NCBI GenBank assembly: GCA_023807065.1
Contig: JAJJLU010000492.1
Location: 1 to 37,398, forward strand
Direction of reading: 5' to 3'
DNA length: 37,398 nt
DNA from: Isotricha intestinalis
Lineage: Eukaryota > Ciliophora > Litostomatea > Vestibuliferida > Isotrichidae
Part shown: in pieces, positions 18,386-25,720 of the stretch
Numbering within the stretch: position 1 is the first letter of the stretch
Layout of the letters: each line of letters begins with the position of its first letter
Position numbers and translations under genes: made by a program
Notes under the pieces: model-generated
Database searches by the model: none
What the model saw: the letters and a program-made list of their open reading frames with translations, nothing else
What the model was told of the DNA's origin: nothing

Positions 18386-20158
18386 TTAAAAAACTAAAAT
18401 TGAATTAAATAACTTAATCAATTTTTCAGATTCTACTTTATGATTAATTTCATCAACTCTATAAACAGAAATTCTTTTTTTAGAAATATTATTGTATGTA
18501 TGAATTCTGACTTTTCCAGTAAAAATAAATTCTTTAAATTCTATTTTTTCACTAATTTCACTAATTTTAGTTTGATCATTATTAATAATAATTTCTTTAT
18601 ATTCTTCAACAGGAATATTTAAAAATTTATTTGCAGTATCTCCAAACATTTCAATCCAAGTTTCTCCTGTTAAATCTCTAACTTTACAAGTTAAAGTATA
18701 ATAATATTTTGGTTCAGTATAATTTTTATTACAATTTTGACAAATATAACCTTCATTATTTTCTTGTTGAACTAATTTTTTTTTACATTCAATACATCCT
18801 GCATAATAATTCTTTTCATTATGATGAATATTTTCAACAACTGCTCTAAATTTAATTTGATTTTTACTTTGTTCTTCTATATTCATATTATAATCCAACA
18901 AATCTTTTATATATGATAATTCAATTGAACTATAATTATCAAAATTTCTTTCTATTGATGAATTTAAATCTTTAAAATCATTTATATGATTATTGTTTAA
19001 ATAATTTTGAATTTCTTCTATTTCTTTTTGATAATTAGGTTTAATTATCATTGAAGTTGCTTCTGTTGAAGATAATTTTTTTACATTATTAAATTCACTT
19101 ACTTTTAAATTTTTAAAAGCAATAAATTCATTATTAAAAATATCTCTTTCAGAAAAAGGTTTCCATAAAGTTATATTAATTTTATATCCTGAATTATCTC
19201 CAATAATAATATGACGTACATTTTGTCCTCCATTTTTAGTATTTACATTTTTTACATCTCCAACTTCAATAATATAACCAATAATATCAATTACAGAAGA
19301 ATTACTTAAATTAGAAATTTCATTTATTTTTGTAAAATTACAAATTGATTCTCTAAAACTTCCATTATCAGGTACTTCTTTAATTATAGTTTTATCATCA
19401 AAAGTTATTCTATAATCAGATTTAACAGAAGAAAATTTTTTATCATTTATTTTAAGGAAACCTCCAGTTATTTCATATATTTTTCCTTCAATAATATTAT
19501 TATATAATTTATCTACTACATTATTAAAAGCAGTACAACACATTTCAAATCCATCTACATCACTTATTACTAAATTAAATAATTGTCCTTGTCCATTTTT
19601 AGAGTTAAATTTTTTAATATCTGATTTTTTTATACATTTAACATATAAATGAATATTTTTTGTAAATGTTGTTAAATTAGATAATTTTATACATCTTGAA
19701 TCATCAAAATCTCCATTTTTACTTTTAAAATCAATTAAAGGTTTCTCTGAATTATCATTAATTACATTATCATTATTGATATTAGAATTATTTTTTTTAC
19801 TAGTATAATTTTCATATTTTTCATTTGAAACTAAAGGAACATTTTTTTCAATAGTGTCAAAATTTTTAACAATATATATTTTAGTTTTATTATTATTTAA
19901 ATAAGCAATAGTAACTGAATGAATATGAATAATATCACCTATATTTGGGCTTTCTCCTTGTTGATATTTAATTAAAAATCCAGTATATTTTTGATGCATA
20001 TCCATCATTGAAACTGAAAATATATTATTTTTTACATTTTCATTTTTTTGAGTTTGATATATTTGAAGAATTACATCTGTTTCTGCATTTTTTTTTGTTC
20101 CTGGCTCATTTGGTATTTGAGATAATATTGTTATTCCATTTTCTGATATTTGGGGCAT
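18386..20158 (-). CDS. RPA1: Replication protein A large subunit (RPA1/RPA70)
   Basis: This 590-aa protein binds single-stranded DNA in replication and repair in the nucleus. The domain order is that of RPA70: an N-terminal OB fold (about 1-105), a low-complexity linker, DBD-A (about 153-260, with FNLVISDVDGFEMCCTAF), DBD-B (about 268-375, with IIGDNSGYKINITLWKPF), and DBD-C (about 430-580). DBD-C carries a C-x2-C-x14-C-x2-C zinc ribbon at C455/C458/C473/C476, followed by LTGETWIEMFGDTA. The length is typical for the family (about 600 aa). All four zinc ligands are present. The frame has no intron. A GC-rich motif upstream may be a cell-cycle element. Confidence 0.95.
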   Translation of the reverse strand: MPQISENGITILSQIPNEPGTKKNAETDVILQIYQTQKNENVKNNIFSVSMMDMHQKYTGFLIKYQQGESPNIGDIIHIHSVTIAYLNNNKTKIYIVKNFDTIEKNVPLVSNEKYENYTSKKNNSNINNDNVINDNSEKPLIDFKSKNGDFDDSRCIKLSNLTTFTKNIHLYVKCIKKSDIKKFNSKNGQGQLFNLVISDVDGFEMCCTAFNNVVDKLYNNIIEGKIYEITGGFLKINDKKFSSVKSDYRITFDDKTIIKEVPDNGSFRESICNFTKINEISNLSNSSVIDIIGYIIEVGDVKNVNTKNGGQNVRHIIIGDNSGYKINITLWKPFSERDIFNNEFIAFKNLKVSEFNNVKKLSSTEATSMIIKPNYQKEIEEIQNYLNNNHINDFKDLNSSIERNFDNYSSIELSYIKDLLDYNMNIEEQSKNQIKFRAVVENIHHNEKNYYAGCIECKKKLVQQENNEGYICQNCNKNYTEPKYYYTLTCKVRDLTGETWIEMFGDTANKFLNIPVEEYKEIIINNDQTKISEISEKIEFKEFIFTGKVRIHTYNNISKKRISVYRVDEINHKVESEKLIKLFNSILVF

Positions 20159-20367
20159 TTTTTTTTTTATTTATTTTATTTTAAAAAAAATTTATTTATA
20201 TGATAAATTATAGAGTTTTTATAAAATTTAGTTTACTTTATTGTTTTTATTATTATTGACTTTTTCTTTTTTTATTTTAGTAAAGTTTTATTCAATATTT
20301 TGATTATTATATTTTAAAAAAGGGTTATTTTTTTGTTTTTATTTTGTTATTTAAAAAAAAATGAATG

Positions 20368-20375
20368 GCGGCAAA
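20368..20375 (-). promoter_or_regulatory. Candidate E2F-like site upstream of RPA1
   Basis: On the RPA1 strand the sequence reads TTTTTTGCCGCCATT. Its core TTTGCCGC fits the E2F/DP consensus TTTSSCGC. It lies about 210 nt upstream of the RPA1 ATG and is a conspicuous GC cluster in an otherwise AT-only spacer. RPA genes are standard S-phase E2F targets. A single short match is weak evidence. Confidence 0.3.
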
Positions 20376-20433
20376 AAATTTTAATAATTTTTTTTATTAA
20401 TTAAATTAATTATTATTTTTTTTCATTTTTTTG

Positions 20434-21000
20434 TTATTTTGTTTTAAATCTTTTTTCAATTGCTTTTCTTTCCATTCTTTTATTATAAATATTCATTCCA
20501 GTATAAAATAAAATTGATAAAATACATAAATAAAAACTCAAATATGTTTTAGCTAATTTTCCATATCTTTTTCCAGTAATTAAATAAAATATTTTTTCTA
20601 TAATACTATTAGTGTTCCAATTTATTTTTTTATCATTTAAAGCTTTAATTATTTTTTCCACTGTAGTTATATTAGAAACTTCCTCTTCAATATAAAATTG
20701 TTTATTTTTAAAATCATAAATTATAATACCTGATTCATTTATATTTGTTAATTTAAAATAATCTAAAATTTTTAAATCTTTTATAATGTCAAGATAACCA
20801 AAAGTTATATTTGGGAAAATTTCTTTATATTCTGTTATTTCTTCTAAAAGATCTAATTGAGTTTTATTCAAAGGATTTAAATAAATCATAAATAAAGTAC
20901 TTTTCCTAGATTCTGCTTTGTATATTAATGTTACATTTAATTGTACTATATCATGACTTAAAATGAATTTTAATAGAAAAGTATATAAAAAGAAATACAT
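20434..21000 (-). CDS. Membrane-anchored, thioredoxin-fold-like lumenal protein without CxxC (188 aa)
   Basis: A hydrophobic N-terminus (about 1-15) looks like a signal peptide. The lumenal part has five N-glycosylation sequons (near N22, N45, N64, N88 and N110). The pattern resembles a thioredoxin fold: strand TLFMIYLN, helix LLEEITEYKEI, strand ITFGYLDI, then IIIYDFKNKQFYIEE and helix VEKIIKALND, as in non-catalytic domains of PDI-like proteins. There is no CxxC; the only Cys lies in the C-terminal membrane helix (about 153-172, YLSFYLCILSILFYTGM). A basic cytosolic tail (KRMERKAIEKRFKTK) follows. It is probably a type I ER or secretory-pathway membrane protein, with a chaperone-like or scaffolding role if any. 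The family assignment is tentative. Confidence 0.65.
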   Translation of the reverse strand: MYFFLYTFLLKFILSHDIVQLNVTLIYKAESRKSTLFMIYLNPLNKTQLDLLEEITEYKEIFPNITFGYLDIIKDLKILDYFKLTNINESGIIIYDFKNKQFYIEEEVSNITTVEKIIKALNDKKINWNTNSIIEKIFYLITGKRYGKLAKTYLSFYLCILSILFYTGMNIYNKRMERKAIEKRFKTK

Positions 21001-21449
21001 TTAAAAAAATAAATACTTATAAAAATAAATAATAAAAATATTTTCCAAATTAAATTATTAAAATCAGGAAAAATTAAATTAATCATTGAATAAGGAATAT
21101 TTTATAATCATTACAAATTATTTATTCTATATTATTTAATCTATTATCAATATCTAATCTTTTAGGGAATTAAAAAAAATTAATAAATTTTTTTGAAAGA
21201 AAAAATTGATTATTAAAAGTATATTATTTGAACAACATGAAAATCAATTAATAAAATAATATAACATTATATAACTCATAATTAGACTAATTAGAAGAAA
21301 ATAATAGTCATATATATAGATATTATATGAAAAAATAAGTAACAATATATAAATATAATCCTAAAAAATTTATGAAAAATTAAAATAACAAAAAAAAATT
21401 TTTTTTTTTAAATAAAAAAAACCAATTTTCAAAAAAATAGAAAAACATA
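21001..21449. other. Spacer, nothing recognised
   Basis: This 449-nt AT-rich stretch lies between two reverse-strand genes. It should contain the promoter of the membrane protein gene and the 3' end of the dynein light chain. No reading frame, repeat or motif stands out. Confidence 0.5.
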
Positions 21450-21839
21450 TCAATAAAAATAAACACCATAAGCTACACAAAAAGCATAAGTATATTCATT
21501 TTCCCAAGAAGCAGAGACAGCTGCATCACAAGTAGTATCCCACATACATCTACTTCCAATTTTTATACCTTGTCCTTTTTTTTCTCCAATAATACAATGA
21601 ACTAATATTTTATATCTTTTAAAATTTAATTTATCATCTTTTAATTCATCTCTAACTGCATCACATATCTCTTTATTTAATTGAAGTGCTGTTTCATGAT
21701 TATATTTTTCTTTCATTTCTTCCATTTTTTGATCTAAGATATTTTTAATTATATCATATACTTTTTCCTTTGTAAATTTTACTATTAATTTAGGACGAAT
21801 TTCATAATTTCTTTGTTCTTCTTTTTTTTTCGGTTGCAT
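21450..21839 (-). CDS. Tctex-type dynein light chain (DYNLT2/TCTEX1D-like)
   Basis: This 129-aa protein is a complete Tctex1 domain, a homodimeric light chain of cytoplasmic, intraflagellar-transport or axonemal dynein. After a short polar leader (MQPKKKEEQ), YEIRPKLIVKFTKEKV and the long helices (KNILDQKMEEM, LNKEICDAVRDELK) lead to the conserved core RYKILVHCIIGEKKGQGIKI. The typical SRCMWDTTCDAAVSASWEN and terminal FCVAYGVYFY follow. The protein stops right after VYFY with TGA, as is usual for this family, so the stop is genuine. The Arg-Pro-containing leader and overall pattern favour the DYNLT2/TCTEX1D branch over DYNLT1. It is good evidence that the organism has cilia or flagella. Confidence 0.92.
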   Translation of the reverse strand: MQPKKKEEQRNYEIRPKLIVKFTKEKVYDIIKNILDQKMEEMKEKYNHETALQLNKEICDAVRDELKDDKLNFKRYKILVHCIIGEKKGQGIKIGSRCMWDTTCDAAVSASWENEYTYAFCVAYGVYFY

Positions 21840-21925
21840 ATTATTTTAATTTGATTGATAATTATTTATTTTCATTTAAAAAAAATAAAGTATTTTTTGA
21901 ATTAATCATAATTCAATTTTTTAAT

Positions 21926-22872
21926 TTAATCTAAATTTAAATTTGAAATTTTAATAATTTCTTGATAATCATAAGCATTAGCATAAATGCAATTATTATT
22001 ATCATAACAGATACAAACTATTATTTTATCTTCAAATAATAAATTATTTTTTAACTCAATTTTATCATTATACACTTTCCAAATATTTATAGAACCATCA
22101 TCACTTGCACTTGCAAAATAATTTTTAAATCCAATTAAACAATTAATTCCTCTTAAATGAGAATAAATAGTAAAAGCTAAATTTAATTGATTCATATTAT
22201 ATATTTTAATTTCTCCATTAACAAAACCACATCCTAAATAATAATTATTATTATCTAATTTAATAATTGAACTAGATAAAGAAATATTTTTTTCATTTTT
22301 AAATTCTTTTATATTATCACATTTTCCATTTTCAACTTTTAATATTATAACATTACCATTATCAATAGTAACACCAATTAAATTTAAATGAAGAAAAGAA
22401 GAAAGAGAAAGTATTGTTTCAGTATTTTTAAAATTATATATTATTTGAATTTTCCATTTAAATTTTTATCCTTGACAAAGAAAAATTCTACCATAATTAT
22501 CACCACAAATAAAACTATCAAATTCATTTAAACTTGAATTTAATCTAAATTCACAAATTGAAATTTAAGCATAAATTCTTCCTTCTCTACAATCTATGCT
22601 GGAATTTGAAAATGAAGTCTTTCACCATAATTGACCATAATTTAAATCCTTCATATAATCCATTTGCAAAATAATATGTATTATTTATTTTTATTACTTT
22701 TGCAAATAATATCTCATTTTTTTCTGAATTATTAAATATTTTCAATTGATTTTGATTTTGAGTTGAAAAAAATAGTTTATCTAATACCATTATTCTTGGC
22801 ATTATTTCAGAATTATGAATATAAAATATTGAATTTAAATTGTCACTTATATTGTTTGGAAGAAGGGGAGCA
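21926..22872 (-). pseudogene. WDR54-like WD40 gene, interrupted
   Basis: The C-terminal part (21926-22465) is a good frame with WD40 repeats: LGCGFVNGEIKIYN, then FASASDDGSINIWKV, then YANAYDYQEIIKISNL at the end. It aligns by eye with the end of human WDR54 (AAGYGNGQVHLYE, LLSAGEDTFVHIWKL, VTGYDLAEIRRF). Upstream the same frame continues as FICGDNYGRIFLCQG, but is cut by TAA at 22466-22468 and again by TAA at 22565-22567. The N-terminal part (22872 to about 22640; IMVLDKLFFSTQNQ, YYFANGLYEGFKLW) is in another frame, so at least one frameshift lies near 22600-22640. I tried GT...AG introns and found none that remove both stops. It is a pseudogene, or else an assembly problem. WDR54 itself is poorly characterised. 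Confidence 0.6.
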
Positions 22873-23632
22873 ATCTAATTTTAACACTTCAATTTTTTCC
22901 ATTTTTTTCTGTTTTAAAATTGTTTTAGTGTTTTTTGAAGAAAATTTAAATAATTTAAATATAATTGAAATTATAGATTTAATTGAAAATGAAAATAAAT
23001 TTGAATATTTAAAATTAAGTTAAAATAATTTAATTTCAAAGGAAGAATTAAATTCAGTTCAACCATTTTATCATAGTAGAATTGTAATTTTATAAAATAA
23101 ATTAAAAAGTATTTTGATACTATATAATTATATAAAGATGATAATAGTAAATTAATTAACCCTTTAAAATATTGTAAAAGAGATATAAGTCAAAGTTCCC
23201 AAGATAATGTTAATTTAATAAATCAAAGTTAATGTTATTAATTTGATTAATAGTTATAAATATTTAATAATTTCAATTATTTTTTGAAAAAAGAAAATAT
23301 TGTTTTTTTGAAATATATTGTTAATTTTGAAAAAGATAATATTTATTATTTTTCTATTTATAATAATAAATATTTTTATTAATAAATATTATTGATTTTA
23401 GGGAAAAATCGTTTTTTTTTTGTTCATTTTTTTTAAGAAAAAAATTGAATTTAAATGATATATTTTTCTACAATTGGAAATTTAAATTTTCTTGTAAAAT
23501 ATTTCCTTTTCACAATTTTTTAAAGAAATTTAATCAAGTTTTAATAATACTATATTAACTTTTTACTTAACTTATTCATTTATTATTTTATATTTAATTT
23601 ATAAAAAAAAATAATTTATTTTTCAAATTTTA
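22873..23632. other. Spacer with a possible forward-strand gene relic (about 22890-23235)
   Basis: On the forward strand a frame with acidic, coding-like composition (VLVFFEENLNNLNIIEIIDL) ends in TAA at 23021. The same frame goes on as ISKEELNSVQPFYHSRIVIL, then TAA. After a frameshift it goes on as LYKDDNSKLINPLKYCKRDI. It may be a decayed gene of unknown family running towards the right. The remainder (23240-23632) is AT-rich with inverted AT repeats around 23350-23400 and no gene. Confidence 0.3.
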
Positions 23633-24316
23633 TTATTTATATAAATTTAATTTTTGTTTTAACTTTAACCCTCTTTCTTTAATTTTTTGTTCAGAAAATT
23701 TTCCTTTTGAATTATTTGAAAGACTGAAAAAAGAATCTTCAAAAGAACAATTTTCATTATTTTTAGTTTTATAATTAATTTTAGAATTTGAATATTTTCT
23801 ATTATATAATATATTCTGATTTGACGAATTTGACATTTTATTTTTTAAATTTTCAAATTTATTTAAAAAGGAATTTTTATTAAAATTAAATGATAATTCC
23901 TTATTTTGATCTATTTGTTTTGTTGAATATGATTTAATTAATCTTTTTTTTTCAATTTTTGGATTATTAATTTTAATCATATTTAAAAGTATTGCTTTTT
24001 TCACTTCAATTTTTTCATTCTTATTTAAGTTTTTTAATAATAAATTATCAGAGTAAATCTTTTTTATAAAATGATCTTTAGAATAAGAATAATTAACATT
24101 ATTTGGGAGAACACCTGTTATAATATCGAAATAATTTTCTTTAAACCTAGGATTAATATAATTTGAATAACATTTTTTCATTAACTCATTTTTATTATTT
24201 ATTTCTATTTCTTTCATACTATTATGTCTTAAGAATCTTGAGTTAGCAAGAATATCTTTTGAAAGGTTATTTATTTTATCTAAATGAGTGAATTTATTTT
24301 TTAAAGAGTATCTCAT
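23633..24316 (-). CDS. Uncharacterised basic protein (227 aa)
   Basis: The frame is intact, ATG to TAA. It is Lys/Asn/Ser-rich, with a more conserved-looking centre (PRFKENYFDIITGVLPNN, near 56-73) and a basic C-terminus ending KLKQKLNLYK. Short motifs of the type NYFDIITG in a basic, mostly disordered protein recall microtubule-associated or axonemal proteins, but I cannot assign a family. There is no signal peptide, membrane segment or enzymatic motif. It is transcribed divergently from the next gene across about 350 nt. Confidence 0.65.
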   Translation of the reverse strand: MRYSLKNKFTHLDKINNLSKDILANSRFLRHNSMKEIEINNKNELMKKCYSNYINPRFKENYFDIITGVLPNNVNYSYSKDHFIKKIYSDNLLLKNLNKNEKIEVKKAILLNMIKINNPKIEKKRLIKSYSTKQIDQNKELSFNFNKNSFLNKFENLKNKMSNSSNQNILYNRKYSNSKINYKTKNNENCSFEDSFFSLSNNSKGKFSEQKIKERGLKLKQKLNLYK

Positions 24317-24668
24317 ATAAAAATATAAAAATAAAAGAATAAAAAAAGAATATATATAAAATTTATAATTAAATATGTAAAATCAAAAAACAAAAAATCA
24401 AAAAATCATTTTTTTGGAAGAAGAAAAAAAATTTATGAAAAAGAAGTAAAAAAGTATCTTTAAAAGAAATTCAAAACTATTATCTAATATTAAAAGAATC
24501 TAATAATCATAACAGAAAAAAAATAGATTTTATTCAATTATAAATCATTTAACTTTTAATATTAGAATTAAAAATTATCTTATTATTGATGATTAAAGAA
24601 TATTTTTTTTGAATTTAATAATTACTTTTATTTAATTTTTTTATAAATGTTTTTTTATAATTTTTATA
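24317..24668. promoter_or_regulatory. Divergent intergenic region
   Basis: The 352 nt between the divergent 227-aa and 336-aa genes must contain both promoters. Both products are basic, Asn/Lys-rich orphans, so co-regulation is possible. No specific element is recognisable in the AT-rich sequence. Confidence 0.35.
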
Positions 24669-25679
24669 ATGAGTTATGACCCAATGAAAGAAATAAATAA
24701 AAATAAATATTTAAATGATGTTTTTCTTAAGACAAGATATTCTCTTTTACAAAATAATGAAGAAAATGAAAAAAAAGGAATAGAAATTGGATCTCATTGG
24801 AAAAAATTTATTAAATATCCTTTTTTAGATAATGATATTATAGAATCTCAATTAAGAAAAGAAAATTTAAAAGAAATAAATGATAATTATGATAAAATTA
24901 TAAATAGGGTAAAAGAAAGTAAAATAAGAGAATATTTAAATGAAATTGATAATACAAAAGAATTTAATAATGAAATTACAAAAATAAAAAATAAAAATAA
25001 TACTCCTGATTTTATTAGAGAATCATTAAAAGTTCCATTATTCTATCATAATTTACCAAAAGAAAGAAAATTATTTTTTAAAAAAATAAATCATTTTAAA
25101 ATTGAAAAAGATGAAAAAAAGAAAATTAAACCTTTTTCTTTTTCATTAAGAAAAAGCTTTCAAAAACTAAAAAAAACAAATTATGAACCTAAATATGATT
25201 TTTACTCTAATAAAAGAGGAAAATGTATTTTTCCTGATATTAATAATATTAATGAGAAAAATGAAGAAGAATCAATTAATTTTTTCAATGATAATTATGA
25301 GAAGAAAAATTTAAATACTCTTAAAAAAAATTTAGTTTTTAAAAATATTTCATCCAAAAATCGAGAAAGAAAAGTTATTAAATTAAATTATTTAATTAAT
25401 GAAAGTAAATCTACTGATTATAATAATAACACAAAGAATCTTTCTTATAAAAATTTTATTTTTGAAAATTATAAAAAAAATAAATTAAATTTAAAAATTG
25501 GAAATAATGAAAATTTAAATAGGATGAGCTCTGATAATTATAATAATGAAAATGAAACAACATATGATAAAAGTTTAAAAATTAAATTTAATAAAACTTT
25601 TGAAACAGAAAGTAATAATTCAATGATAAAGAAGTTAAAACAAAAATTAGGAGATAAAATTAAAAATATTAAAGTTTAA
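24669..25679 (+). CDS. Uncharacterised Lys/Asn-rich protein (336 aa)
   Basis: The frame is intact, ATG to TAA. The N-terminal third is the least repetitive (SHWKKFIKYPFLDND near 42-56, then a charged helix RVKESKIREYLNEI, then TPDFIRESLKVPLFYHNLPKE near 120). The rest is low-complexity and basic, ending KQKLGDKIKNIKV. No known domain, membrane segment or signal peptide was recognised. The stop lies only about 40 nt from the stop of the convergent 893-aa gene, so the two transcripts probably share or overlap their 3' ends. Confidence 0.65.
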   Translation: MSYDPMKEINKNKYLNDVFLKTRYSLLQNNEENEKKGIEIGSHWKKFIKYPFLDNDIIESQLRKENLKEINDNYDKIINRVKESKIREYLNEIDNTKEFNNEITKIKNKNNTPDFIRESLKVPLFYHNLPKERKLFFKKINHFKIEKDEKKKIKPFSFSLRKSFQKLKKTNYEPKYDFYSNKRGKCIFPDINNINEKNEEESINFFNDNYEKKNLNTLKKNLVFKNISSKNRERKVIKLNYLINESKSTDYNNNTKNLSYKNFIFENYKKNKLNLKIGNNENLNRMSSDNYNNENETTYDKSLKIKFNKTFETESNNSMIKKLKQKLGDKIKNIKV

Positions 25680-25720
25680 TTATATTTAATGATTGTTTAA
25701 TTAAAATAATAAATTAAAAC

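Noticed and set aside
22440..22660. Introns that would rescue the WDR54-like gene
   Set aside because: Several GT...AG pairs were tried (for example a 37-nt one near 22600-22650). None removes both TAA codons while keeping the WD40 frame.
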